64,000 nt of DNA from Hyphomicrobiales bacterium (GTDB taxonomy: Bacteria > Pseudomonadota > Alphaproteobacteria > Rhizobiales > Rhizobiaceae): positions 310,001 through 374,000 of the forward strand of contig UEGR01000005.1 in the NCBI GenBank assembly GCA_900465685.1. The letters run 5' to 3'. The notes under the pieces are model-generated. The model saw only the letters and a program-made list of their open reading frames with translations. It was not told where the DNA came from and made no database searches. Within the stretch, counting starts at the first letter, position 1, and each line of letters opens with the position of its first letter. Of this stretch, positions 8,182 to 16,507 are shown piece after piece. Both the position numbers and the translations under genes were made by a program.

Positions 8182-9017
8182 TCATGAGCGAAGCTGTCAC
8201 ACAAAACAGTGCTGCTGTCATAGCGCCACCGCCGGTCGCCCGCCAATGGACCCGCGCCCGCATTGCAGGTCATATCTTCGTCGGCATCTGGGCTTTGCTC
8301 TTCGCTGGTCTGGCCATCTATCTCTACAATGTCTGGCGTATCGATCTCTTCGAGACCTATGGTCCGCGCTACTGGTCCGGCCTTCTGATCACGCTGAAGC
8401 TCGTCGTCGTGTCGATCCTTGTCGGCGCAGTGCTTTCGGTCCCAATTGCAGCCGCACGCATGTCGAACAATCGCTGGCTGAAAGCCATTGCGTTTGGCTA
8501 TGTCTATTTCTTCCGCGGCACCCCGCTTCTGGCGCAAACCTTCCTGATTTATTACGGTTTCGGCACTTTCCGGCCTTTCCTCGAAAGCATCGGCCTGTGG
8601 GTGTTTTTCCGTGATGCATGGAACTGTGCGATTCTCGCTTTCTCGCTCAACACGGCTGCCTATCAGGCCGAAATCCTGCGTGGCGCGATCCAGAGTGTTG
8701 CCATGGGCCAGTGGGAAGGTGCAGCAGCGCTCGGCATTTCCAAGCGTGTGACATTCTGGAAAGTCATTCTTCCTCAGGCGCTGATCGTTGCCCTGCGTCC
8801 ATACGGCAATGAAATCATTCTTATGATCAAGGGATCGGCTATCGTCGCCATCATCACGGTTCTCGACCTGATGGGTGAAACACGGCGCGCTTATTCTCGC
8901 ACCTTCGATTTCCAGACCTATCTCTGGGCAGCAGTGATCTATCTGCTGATGGTCGAAGTGCTGCGACACATCTGGGATTATCTCGAGCGACGGCTGACAC
9001 GACATCTTGTTCGCTGA
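8178..9017 (+). CDS. ABC transporter permease, OccM/HisM-like
   Basis: The second permease of the importer, 279 residues. A cytoplasmic N-terminus is followed by about five helices and the EAA loop AEILRGAIQSVAMGQWEGAAALGISKRVTFWKVILPQAL. It pairs with the preceding permease to form the channel. The gene starts inside the stop of its neighbour (ATGATCATGAGC; Met3 is an alternative start). No ATP-binding subunit gene follows; transcription probably ends at the 9039-9072 hairpin. Confidence 0.88.
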   Translation: MIMSEAVTQNSAAVIAPPPVARQWTRARIAGHIFVGIWALLFAGLAIYLYNVWRIDLFETYGPRYWSGLLITLKLVVVSILVGAVLSVPIAAARMSNNRWLKAIAFGYVYFFRGTPLLAQTFLIYYGFGTFRPFLESIGLWVFFRDAWNCAILAFSLNTAAYQAEILRGAIQSVAMGQWEGAAALGISKRVTFWKVILPQALIVALRPYGNEIILMIKGSAIVAIITVLDLMGETRRAYSRTFDFQTYLWAAVIYLLMVEVLRHIWDYLERRLTRHLVR

Positions 9018-9038
9018 TTTAATGAGAACGTTCTGAAT

Positions 9039-9072
9039 TAGCCCCCGGCAGCCTTGCAGCTTCTGGGGGCTA
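9039..9072 (+). terminator. Probable terminator of the ABC importer genes
   Basis: TAGCCCCC (9039-9046) pairs with GGGGGCTA (9065-9072). The 18-base interior can pair further through CAG/CTG. TCTGTTTAAA follows, a weak T-run. Confidence 0.55.
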
Positions 9073-9087
9073 TCTGTTTAAACTGGA

Positions 9088-9130
9088 GCACATGCCGAAA
9101 AGTGTGCAACGGTCTTCGGACGAGATGTGC
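9088..9130. repeat. Intergenic palindromic repeat (GCACATGCCGAAAAG type)
   Basis: The left end GCACATGCCGAAAAGTG is mirrored by TCTTCGGACGAGATGTGC: the outer arms GCACAT/ATGTGC are perfect and CCGAA/TTCGG pair inside. The same core (CCGAAAAGT) recurs at 33.48 kb and in modified form at 54.53 kb, so it is a dispersed element. Confidence 0.55.
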
Positions 9131-9209
9131 GTTAAAATAAGCAACTGGTGTGTGCCTTCGCCAAAAGGTGGGCGCATCCAATTCCTGAACCATAGCAATG
9201 GGCAATATC

Positions 9210-9830
9210 ATGCTGAAAATCTGGGGTCGCACCAATTCCACCAACGTCAAGAAAGCGCTCTGGATAGCGCAGGAACTTGGCCTTGATTACGAACAATTCG
9301 ACGTTGGCGGTCAGTTTGGCGGGTTGGATGACCCGACCTTCCTCGCACGTAATCCCAACGGACTTATTCCGCTTGTCGAAGACGGCGAAACCGTGCTGTG
9401 GGAATCGAATGTCATCACGCGCTATCTGGCGGCGACATATGGCAAGGACAGCCTGTGGATCGAAAATCCGGCCAAGCGCGCACAGGCGGAAAAGTGGATG
9501 GATTGGGCCTCCAATACGCTCTACACCGATTTCAGCAATGTCATGAAGCATATGATCCGCCTGCCCGTAGACAAGCGTGATCCGGAAATCCTGCAACGGG
9601 GTCTCGATGGCCTTGCGCGTTCCATGACGATTGCCAATAGCGGGTTGGACCATTCGCCCTGGTTCTCTGGAGAAGAGTTCGGCATCGGCGACATTCCGGT
9701 TGCCTGCTATGCCTATGCCTGGTTCGAGTTCCCCATCGAACGTCCTTCCCTTCCGCAGCTGGAAAACTGGTATGAGCGGCTGAAAGAGCGCCCTGCCTAC
9801 CGTTCGGCTGTGATGACACCCCTCACCTGA
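9210..9830 (+). CDS. Glutathione S-transferase family protein
   Basis: A cytosolic GST-like protein of 206 residues from ATG 9210 (MLKIWGRTNSTNVKKALW), the usual family start; ATG 9198 would add four residues. The thioredoxin-fold N-domain (1-80) contains NPNGLIPLVEDG and VLWESNVITRYLA, the cis-Pro and gamma-glutamyl-binding E/S segments. The all-helical C-domain has GEEFGIGDIPVACYAYAW, the N-capping box region. The Ser residues near 9-10 would be catalytic in this class. Substrate unknown; its neighbour is a dehydrogenase. Confidence 0.87.
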   Translation: MLKIWGRTNSTNVKKALWIAQELGLDYEQFDVGGQFGGLDDPTFLARNPNGLIPLVEDGETVLWESNVITRYLAATYGKDSLWIENPAKRAQAEKWMDWASNTLYTDFSNVMKHMIRLPVDKRDPEILQRGLDGLARSMTIANSGLDHSPWFSGEEFGIGDIPVACYAYAWFEFPIERPSLPQLENWYERLKERPAYRSAVMTPLT

Positions 9831-9866
9831 TCATACGGTCCATAATCTATCCAGAGGAATGAACGA

Positions 9867-10748
9867 ATGACGACCACTGCAAAAGTAGCCTTTCTCGGCC
9901 TGGGCGTGATGGGCTACCCGATGGCTGGGCACCTGAAGAACAAGGGTGGCCACGACGTTACGGTTTTTAACCGCACGACAGCCAAGGCGGAAAAATGGGC
10001 GAAAGAATTTGGTGGCAGCTTCGCGGCCACGCCCGCAGAGGCAGTGCGCGATGCGGATTATGTATTCGCCTGCGTCGGCAATGACGACGACCTGCGTTCT
10101 GTCACCATCGGCGCGGACGGTGCTTTTTCGACAATGAAAAAGGATGCGATCTTCATCGACAATACGACGGCCTCTGCCGAAGTTGCGCGTGAGCTTTCGG
10201 AAGAAGCGCAGATGCGTGGAATTCACTTCATTGATGCACCGGTTTCGGGTGGTCAGGCTGGCGCAGAAAACGGCGTACTGACCGTGATGGTTGGCGCCAG
10301 CGAAGCCGTCTTCGAGCGAGCCAAGCCGATTATCGATGCCTATGCACGATCTGTAGGCCTGATGGGTCCGGTCGGTTCTGGTCAGCTTGCCAAGATGGTG
10401 AACCAGATTTGCATCGCCGGTCTCGTTCAGGGGCTGGCCGAGGGCATTCATTTTGGCAAGAAGGCTGGCCTTGATATCGAAAAGCTCATCGCAGTCATCT
10501 CCAAGGGCGCTGCCGGTTCCTGGCAGATGGAAAACCGCTCGGGCACGATGAACCAGGGCAAATATGATTTCGGCTTCGCTGTCGACTGGATGCGCAAGGA
10601 TCTGGGGATTTGCCTCGACGAAGCAGATCGCAATGGCGCGCTTCTGCCTGTCACAGCGCTTGTCGACCAGTTCTACAAGGAAGTGCAGAAGATCGGCGGC
10701 AATCGCTGGGATACGTCTTCGCTGCTGGCTCGTCTGGAGCAGAAGTAG
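9867..10748 (+). CDS. NAD(P)-dependent beta-hydroxyacid dehydrogenase (3-hydroxyisobutyrate dehydrogenase family)
   Basis: The 293-residue enzyme has the Rossmann start VAFLGLGVMGYPMAGHL (GxGxMG), the substrate-binding DAPVSGGQAGAENG (about residues 122-135) and the catalytic lysine in GQLAKMVNQ (about residue 174). The family oxidises 3-hydroxyisobutyrate, tartronate semialdehyde or related 3-hydroxyacids; a succinic-semialdehyde/glyoxylate reductase role is also possible. AGAGGAA upstream of the ATG supports the start. It is followed directly by a terminator. Confidence 0.88.
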   Translation: MTTTAKVAFLGLGVMGYPMAGHLKNKGGHDVTVFNRTTAKAEKWAKEFGGSFAATPAEAVRDADYVFACVGNDDDLRSVTIGADGAFSTMKKDAIFIDNTTASAEVARELSEEAQMRGIHFIDAPVSGGQAGAENGVLTVMVGASEAVFERAKPIIDAYARSVGLMGPVGSGQLAKMVNQICIAGLVQGLAEGIHFGKKAGLDIEKLIAVISKGAAGSWQMENRSGTMNQGKYDFGFAVDWMRKDLGICLDEADRNGALLPVTALVDQFYKEVQKIGGNRWDTSSLLARLEQK

Positions 10749-10773
10749 TCACCACCTGACATATTCAAAAGAA

Positions 10774-10803
10774 AAAAGCCCGGCATCGCAGCCGGGCTTT
10801 TCT
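10774..10803. terminator. Bidirectional Rho-independent terminator
   Basis: AAAAGCCCGGC (10774-10784) and GCCGGGCTTTT (10791-10801) are perfect arms around a six-base loop. T-runs lie on both strands, longest on the minus strand, so it serves both the dehydrogenase gene and the converging fadL-type gene. Confidence 0.88.
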
Positions 10804-10826
10804 TGATATAGACTTGATCAGTTCGA

Positions 10827-12092
10827 TCAGAACTTGACCTTTGCCGTCAGCGAGAGACCACCGACGAAATCGTTACCGAAGGTACCCTTCGAACCGAGCA
10901 GGCTGAGCTCATTATTGACAACCGTGTCGTCGATTTCGCCCGAAGTCAGCCAGCCAGCAGCACCAGCCAGACGAACTTCAAACTGATCGTTCGGCTTATA
11001 GTTGGTGCCGAGGCCAAACAGCCAGATGTCGGTCTGCGAGGTCAGGCCAGTGCTCGTGCCGCGGTCCCAGGTCACAGTTCCTGCAACTGACCACTGGTCG
11101 TTCAGTTTGTGGCCAACGCCGCCGCTCACAGTCCAGCCATCCTGATAATAAAGGTTCAAGCTGGTGACCTTGGTACCAGTCGGAAGAACCTTGCTATCGG
11201 ATGCGACAAAATTGACGGCCTCAATGCTGGACCAATCGGTCCACTTGACCGAACCAAAAGCGAGCCAATCTGGCGCGATACCAGTCTGGAACTTGAACTC
11301 AACCGACTGCGGGGTCGAAACGTCGCTGCCCACATTGATTGGAATGCTCTGGCCAGTGATTGGATTCAGAACCAGATTATCAACGGTGCCTTCCAGATCA
11401 TAGTTGATCTTGGACTGATAAACGACGCTGGCGCGAACAGCATATTCAGGAATTTCATAGGCTGCACCGAGACGCCAGCCAAAGGCATGGTCATCTACGT
11501 CCAGCGAGCCGACGCGAAATGGACCTGCCGGAATGCCGTAGGGATTACCCTGAGGCAAGCCCGGGATCATCTTGGTCTGTTCGCCGTGCAATTCCTGATA
11601 GCTCACGCCACCGAGAAGACGGAAATAACCCTTTTCGCCTGCAGCGAAACGATAAGAACAGTTCAGGCCGTAGTCGTTCGACGAGATCTTCTGTTCGATA
11701 GCGGTGTAAGAACGGACCGTATCAATGCCGACATCCGTGCTGATGCCCCATGGCTGGCGATATTGCGCAGCGCAGGCAAGATCAGTGGTCAGATCGAACT
11801 TGGCCGACAGTTTCGGCACCCAGTAGCTCTTCGCCTCATCAACGCTCGTCTCAAAAGGACGCCCCGTCGCGGGATTGATGCCGCCAGTCATACCGCTGAT
11901 GGCCGAGCCACGGATATCTTTCAGCTTACGTTGCGGAGCGACAAAGGTGCCGGACGCATCGACAGCATTTCCCTGTTCGAACAGAATATCGAAATCCTGC
12001 GAGCTGCGTTCAAAACCACCTGCATGAGCGACAACCGCGCTCCCAAGCAGTACCGCCGCAATTCCCCCTATTTTTAAGCCGCGTCCGCTCAT
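10827..12092 (-). CDS. FadL-family outer-membrane transport protein
   Basis: A 421-residue beta-barrel for uptake of long-chain fatty acids or other hydrophobics. The start is ATG 12092 with GGGAGGA upstream; the first 25 residues (ending SAVVAHA) are a signal peptide, followed by GGFERSSQDFDILFEQGNAVDA, resembling the FadL N-terminal hatch. The C-terminus ends in Phe (LTAKVKF), the Bam recognition signature of outer-membrane barrels. Transcription ends at 10801-10774. The substrate is inferred only from the family. Confidence 0.88.
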   Translation of the reverse strand: MSGRGLKIGGIAAVLLGSAVVAHAGGFERSSQDFDILFEQGNAVDASGTFVAPQRKLKDIRGSAISGMTGGINPATGRPFETSVDEAKSYWVPKLSAKFDLTTDLACAAQYRQPWGISTDVGIDTVRSYTAIEQKISSNDYGLNCSYRFAAGEKGYFRLLGGVSYQELHGEQTKMIPGLPQGNPYGIPAGPFRVGSLDVDDHAFGWRLGAAYEIPEYAVRASVVYQSKINYDLEGTVDNLVLNPITGQSIPINVGSDVSTPQSVEFKFQTGIAPDWLAFGSVKWTDWSSIEAVNFVASDSKVLPTGTKVTSLNLYYQDGWTVSGGVGHKLNDQWSVAGTVTWDRGTSTGLTSQTDIWLFGLGTNYKPNDQFEVRLAGAAGWLTSGEIDDTVVNNELSLLGSKGTFGNDFVGGLSLTAKVKF

Positions 12093-12411
12093 AAATGTCC
12101 TCCCAGATAGCAACGGCATTAACGTTGACGCAAACGTAAAACAGGATGAAATAGACCTGCAATATCCAATCATTCGCGGGCCAGTTGCTTGCTTAGAGCG
12201 GCCACATCAAAAATGCCTAAAATGTGTTGGATTTTTATGTCTGCCGGAAATATTCCGACAAATAGTGGCCGGAAATTTGCCCAAATTGGCCCTTTTTTGG
12301 CCAAATTTTAGCTTTGTTGCGAAAGCGCAACAACATCAAAAAACAATCGAAACGCTGGTTCGATTGGCGTTCAAGCCCCTTGAAACGCAACCTTTCCGGG
12401 ATAAGCGAGAC
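12093..12411. other. Intergenic region, no gene seen
   Basis: This stretch lies between the fadL-type start and the valS terminator. It holds a small hairpin TGTTGCG/CGCAACA (about 12315-12332) and AT-rich runs likely to include the fadL promoter. The short open frames here overlap the terminator and show no protein-like features. Confidence 0.5.
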
Positions 12412-12443
12412 AAAAACACCCGGCAGCGTGCACTGCCGGGTGT
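12412..12443 (-). terminator. Rho-independent terminator of valS
   Basis: ACACCCGGCAG (12416-12426) and CTGCCGGGTGT (12433-12443) form a perfect 11-base stem with a six-base loop. The minus strand continues with a run of five T. Confidence 0.9.
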
Positions 12444-12481
12444 GTGATTCGCACTTCTCTTACGTTACGGAACGGGTCAAA

Positions 12482-15214
12482 TCAACCCGCGTCACGGATG
12501 CGTGATTCCGCCGTAGCAACCCGTTCGGCGGCTTCCTTAAGTTCAGCCAGGCGCTCGCGTTCGGCTTCCACGACCTCTTCCTTGGCGTTGGCGACGAACT
12601 TCTCGTTCGAAAGCTTCTTCTCGATCCGGTCGATATCAGCAGCAATCTTGCCAGCTTCCTTGGCGAGACGTGCCGATTCAGCCTTGAGATCGATCAGTTT
12701 GCCGAGCGGAATGCAGATCGTCGCTTCGCCGAGCAGCATCTGTGCAGCGCCCTTCGGGGCCTGCGCTTCGAAGGCCACGCTTTCAACGCGAGCCAGACGC
12801 TTGATCGCAGCGTCGTGACGTTCAAAGCGCTCCGTAGTCGTTGCATTGGCCTCAAGAACGACAACCGGCGCTACGGCACCAGCCGGGACGTTCATTTCCG
12901 CGCGCACCGAACGGATACCCGTGACGAGATCAACCAGCCAGTTGATGTCGGCAGCCGCATCTTCATCTGCGAAGGAAAGCTCCGGCCAATCAGCCAGTGC
13001 CAGAACCGTGTCGCGCGTCTTGCCTTCGCCAGCCGTCAGCGACCAGAGTTCTTCCGTCATGAACGGCATGAACGGATGCAGCATCTTGTAGATCTGATCC
13101 AGACAGTAAGCAGCCGTTGCCTGGGCTTCGGCTTTTGCCGCTTCATCGTCGCCCATGAAGATCGGCTTGAGCAATTCCAGATACCAGTCGCAAAACTGGT
13201 TCCAGACAAAGCGATAGGCCGCACCAGCCGCTTCATTGAAACGGTAATTGGCAATGCCCTCGGTAACGGCGCGCGTCGCCTTGGTCAGTTCGGTCAGGAT
13301 CCAGCGATTGACCGCAAGCTTTGCGTTCTCCGGACGGAAATCCGCATCAAGCTTGACGCCATTCATCTGCGCAAAACGCGTCGCATTCCAGAGCTTGGTG
13401 CCGAAATTGCGATAGCCTGCAATACGTGCCGGATCGAGCTTAACGTCACGGCCCTGCGCGGCCATGATGGCCAGCGTGAAACGCAGCGCATCTGCGCCAT
13501 ATTCGTCCATCAGCTCCAGCGGGTCGATAACATTGCCCTTGGACTTCGACATCTTTGCGCCGTGCTTGTCACGAACAAGCGCATGCAGATAGACCGTATG
13601 GAACGGGATTTCCTCCATGAAGTGGAGGCCCATCATCATCATGCGGGCAACCCAGAAAAACAGAATGTCGAAACCGGTCACCAGAACGCTGGTCGGGTAA
13701 TAGGTTGCGAGTTCCGGGGTCTTGTCAGGCCAGCCGAGCGTCGAGAACGGCCAAAGGCCCGATGAGAACCACGTGTCCAGAACGTCGGTATCGCGTTCGA
13801 GCGCAACGTCTTCGCCGTAATGCGCCTTTGCTGCGGCCTTGGCTTCCGCCTCACTCTTCTCGACAAAGCACTTGCCATCGGGGCCGTACCAAGCTGGAAT
13901 CTGATGTCCCCACCAGAGCTGACGCGAAACGCACCAAGGCTGGATGTTTTCCATCCAGTCGAAATAGGTCTTTTCCCAGTTCTTCGGCACGATCTGCGTG
14001 CGACCGTCGCGAACAGCGGCCATGGCTGGCTTCGCCATTTCGGCTGCATTCACATACCACTGGTCAGTCAGATAAGGCTCGATCGGCACGCCACCGCGAT
14101 CACCATGCGGAACGGCGTGAGTGTGATCCTCGATCTTTTCTAGATAGCCGCGCTCGTCCATCAGTTCGACAATGCGCTTGCGAACAGCAAAGCGATCTTG
14201 CCCGTCCAGCTCGGCAATCAGCGCCTTCAATTCCGGCGTCAGCTGGAGGCCTTCAAGGAAGTCGATATTGTCTTTCAGCGTGACGGCCGCTGCCGGCGTC
14301 AGAATATTGATTGCGCGCAGATCATTGCGCTTGCCGACTTCAAAGTCGTTGAAGTCGTGAGCAGGCGTGATCTTGACCGCGCCAGAACCGGCTTCCGGAT
14401 CGGCGTAATCATCGGCAACAATCGGAATATGACGGCCAACCAGCGGCAGAACGACATCGTTACCAACGAGAGCGTGATAGCGCTCATCCTTCGGATTAAC
14501 AGCAACACCTGTATCGCCCAGCATGGTTTCAGGGCGAGTCGTTGCAACAACGATATAAGTGTGCGGGTCTTCTGAATCGAAGGGCACATTTTCCAGCGGA
14601 TAGCGGAAGTGCCAGAGATGGCCTTTCGTCTCGCGGGATTCGACTTCGATATCAGAGATAGCGGTCAGCAGCTTCGGGTCCCAGTTGACCAGACGCTTGT
14701 CGCGATAGATCAAGCCCTGCTTATAGAGCGAGACGAAAACTTCCAGAACAGCGCGCGACAGGCCTTCGTCCATGGTGAAGCGTTCGCGCGACCAGTCGCA
14801 CGACGCGCCAAGGCGACGCAGCTGATTGGAGATCATGCCGCCGGATTCGGATTTCCACTGCCAGATTCGCTCGATGAACTTCTCGCGGCCCATGGCATGA
14901 CGGTTCGGCTCCTTCCGCTCGGCAAGCTGACGCTCGACAACCATCTGGGTTGCGATACCGGCATGGTCCATGCCCGGCTGCCACAGCACATTCTTGCCGC
15001 GCATGCGTTCAAAACGAACCATGATGTCCTGGATCGTGTTGTTGAGCGCGTGGCCCATATGCAGTGATCCGGTTACATTCGGCGGCGGAATGACCACGGC
15101 AAAAGGATCGGCTCCTGGCTTCGCTCCTGCTCCCGCTTTAAATGCCCCTGCTTCTTCCCAGCGTTCGGCAATTTTCGGCTCTATGGCCGCGGCGTCATAA
15201 GTCTTCTCAAGCAT
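12482..15214 (-). CDS. valS: Valyl-tRNA synthetase
   Basis: A class I aminoacyl-tRNA synthetase, 910 residues from ATG 15214 (MLEKTYDAAAIEPK); a longer open frame to 15268 is not needed. The HIGH motif appears as PPNVTGSLHMGHALN (about residue 45-60) and the KMSKS motif as KMSKSKGNV (about residue 545). The C-terminal region is the valine-specific coiled coil (LKAESARLAKEAGKIAADIDRI...). It charges tRNA-Val in the cytosol. A palindrome TCACTTTAAAAGTGA at 15281-15295 lies 67 bases upstream and may be regulatory. Confidence 0.97.
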   Translation of the reverse strand: MLEKTYDAAAIEPKIAERWEEAGAFKAGAGAKPGADPFAVVIPPPNVTGSLHMGHALNNTIQDIMVRFERMRGKNVLWQPGMDHAGIATQMVVERQLAERKEPNRHAMGREKFIERIWQWKSESGGMISNQLRRLGASCDWSRERFTMDEGLSRAVLEVFVSLYKQGLIYRDKRLVNWDPKLLTAISDIEVESRETKGHLWHFRYPLENVPFDSEDPHTYIVVATTRPETMLGDTGVAVNPKDERYHALVGNDVVLPLVGRHIPIVADDYADPEAGSGAVKITPAHDFNDFEVGKRNDLRAINILTPAAAVTLKDNIDFLEGLQLTPELKALIAELDGQDRFAVRKRIVELMDERGYLEKIEDHTHAVPHGDRGGVPIEPYLTDQWYVNAAEMAKPAMAAVRDGRTQIVPKNWEKTYFDWMENIQPWCVSRQLWWGHQIPAWYGPDGKCFVEKSEAEAKAAAKAHYGEDVALERDTDVLDTWFSSGLWPFSTLGWPDKTPELATYYPTSVLVTGFDILFFWVARMMMMGLHFMEEIPFHTVYLHALVRDKHGAKMSKSKGNVIDPLELMDEYGADALRFTLAIMAAQGRDVKLDPARIAGYRNFGTKLWNATRFAQMNGVKLDADFRPENAKLAVNRWILTELTKATRAVTEGIANYRFNEAAGAAYRFVWNQFCDWYLELLKPIFMGDDEAAKAEAQATAAYCLDQIYKMLHPFMPFMTEELWSLTAGEGKTRDTVLALADWPELSFADEDAAADINWLVDLVTGIRSVRAEMNVPAGAVAPVVVLEANATTTERFERHDAAIKRLARVESVAFEAQAPKGAAQMLLGEATICIPLGKLIDLKAESARLAKEAGKIAADIDRIEKKLSNEKFVANAKEEVVEAERERLAELKEAAERVATAESRIRDAG

Positions 15215-15294
15215 GGAATTATCCGGTCTTTTTGCGCAATGAAAGGATTGAGCGCTCAATAACAACAAACGGGTGATAAATCACTTTAAAAGTG

Positions 15295-15324
15295 AAAACC
15301 CGCCTGCGAGACAGACGGGCTTTT
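15295..15324 (-). terminator. Terminator downstream of popZ
   Basis: CCCGCCTG (15299-15306) pairs with CAGACGGG (15312-15319) with one mismatch. On the minus strand a TTTT run follows, fitting termination of the popZ transcript before valS. Confidence 0.7.
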
Positions 15325-15360
15325 GAACTCAAAGGCCGTTTTATTCAGGCAACACGTCGA

Positions 15361-16191
15361 TTATCGGTCGCCGCGCACCACTCGTTCGATTTCTTCGCGA
15401 ACAAGCCGCTCCACAAGGGTCGGCAGATTGTTGTCCAGCCAATCCTGCAACATGGGACGCAAAATCTCGGCTGCGATATCGTCAAACGAACGACGCGGCT
15501 CTGCACGCACGACGTGGCTCAGATCCTGAAAAGCTGCGGCCACCTGGCGTTCTGCCACTTGTGACAGAATATGGGGAGCCACGGTCGCATTTGCCAGTGG
15601 TTCGGATATGGGCGCTGCCGGAGCCGTGCTAGCGACCGGTGCTTCCGGAGCTGCTTCCACAACCGGTTCAACATACGCCTCGACGGGCTCGTCCAGATCA
15701 GGCTCAAGTAACTCTTCAATGGCTTCGGCAATTCCGTCCTCAAGCGAACGGTCAAGCGCTTCCATGGAATTGTCCTCAGTCGCAGTTTCGGGCGCAATTG
15801 CGGCGGACGCTGCCTGCTGCACTTCAACTGCACGCCGGTCATCATTTTGCGCGTCGAGGACAATGTCCTCTTCTTCCTCTTCGATTTCCGGTTCGAATGC
15901 GGGCGCAGCTTTCACCGGCTCGTCAATCGGTCCGCGCAAGACTGGCTCGTCCTTGAGGATATCGCGCATCATGGCCGGCTTCTCAGCCGGTCTTGAAACT
16001 GGTGCTTCCGCTGCAGGCTGTTCCTGTGCGGGCGTTGGGCGACGGAATTCAGCCACCTCGCCGCGCAACGGAAAATTCGCCGACGTGGACACAGGGTGGC
16101 GGCTAACATCGCTGTCTTCGATAATGCGCCGAATGGAAGCGAGAATCTCTTCCATGGACGGTTCGCGTGATGCGCTGGATGTCTGTGCCAT
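15361..16191 (-). CDS. popZ: PopZ-like polar organizing protein (DUF2497)
   Basis: The 276-residue product has the PopZ plan: a short conserved N-terminal helix (SMEEILASIRRIIEDSD, residues 12-28), a long acidic, Pro/Ala/Glu-rich disordered middle (about 45-215, including a run of Glu), and a conserved helical C-terminus (AAEILRPMLQDWLDNNLPTLVERLVREEIERVVRG). PopZ forms a polar condensate that anchors the chromosome origin and recruits cell-cycle kinases in alphaproteobacteria. It sits in the usual place between bepC and valS. Function in this organism is inferred. Confidence 0.85.
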   Translation of the reverse strand: MAQTSSASREPSMEEILASIRRIIEDSDVSRHPVSTSANFPLRGEVAEFRRPTPAQEQPAAEAPVSRPAEKPAMMRDILKDEPVLRGPIDEPVKAAPAFEPEIEEEEEDIVLDAQNDDRRAVEVQQAASAAIAPETATEDNSMEALDRSLEDGIAEAIEELLEPDLDEPVEAYVEPVVEAAPEAPVASTAPAAPISEPLANATVAPHILSQVAERQVAAAFQDLSHVVRAEPRRSFDDIAAEILRPMLQDWLDNNLPTLVERLVREEIERVVRGDR

Positions 16192-16462
16192 AGCTGTCCA
16201 TCTTCCCTATTTCAGAATAGAGCAATGCGCGCCCGCAGGGCCGCACATAGTTCTCCTTCTCTGTGTGGAGAGGCTGGTTTCGCGCGGAAAAACCTTCCGT
16301 AGCTTCCAAAGCCGCATCCTGCAAAGGACAGAGAATCAATGAATTAAGGGTACCGGACGTTCGGCGATTTGAGAATCCCCGCAAGAACGCTGCGCAATTC
16401 AACCCACAGCTTTATCATTTTGTTAAGGATTAGCCGCAACCGCCAGCGAATCGTCGCCAAAC
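16192..16462. other. Intergenic region upstream of popZ, no gene seen
   Basis: This region lies between the popZ start and the bepC terminator and should hold the popZ promoter on the minus strand. No open frame with protein character and no strong repeat was seen. Confidence 0.4.
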
Positions 16463-16487
16463 GAAAACGGCGCCCGAAGGCGCCGTT
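16463..16487 (-). terminator. Terminator of the tolC/bepC gene
   Basis: AACGGCGCC (16466-16474) and GGCGCCGTT (16479-16487) give a perfect 9-base stem. On the minus strand the loop is TTCG, a very stable tetraloop, and TTTT follows. Confidence 0.9.
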
Positions 16488-16507
16488 CAATCTGAAATTC
16501 TCGCTGA

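Noticed and set aside
11109-12077. 322-codon plus-strand ORF over the FadL-type gene
   Set aside because: The minus-strand gene has signal peptide, ribosome binding site, barrel end and terminator; this one has none.
15215-15300. Possible T-box or attenuator ahead of valS
   Set aside because: No T-box sequence or specifier structure; only a short palindrome is seen, and T-boxes for valS are mainly Gram-positive.
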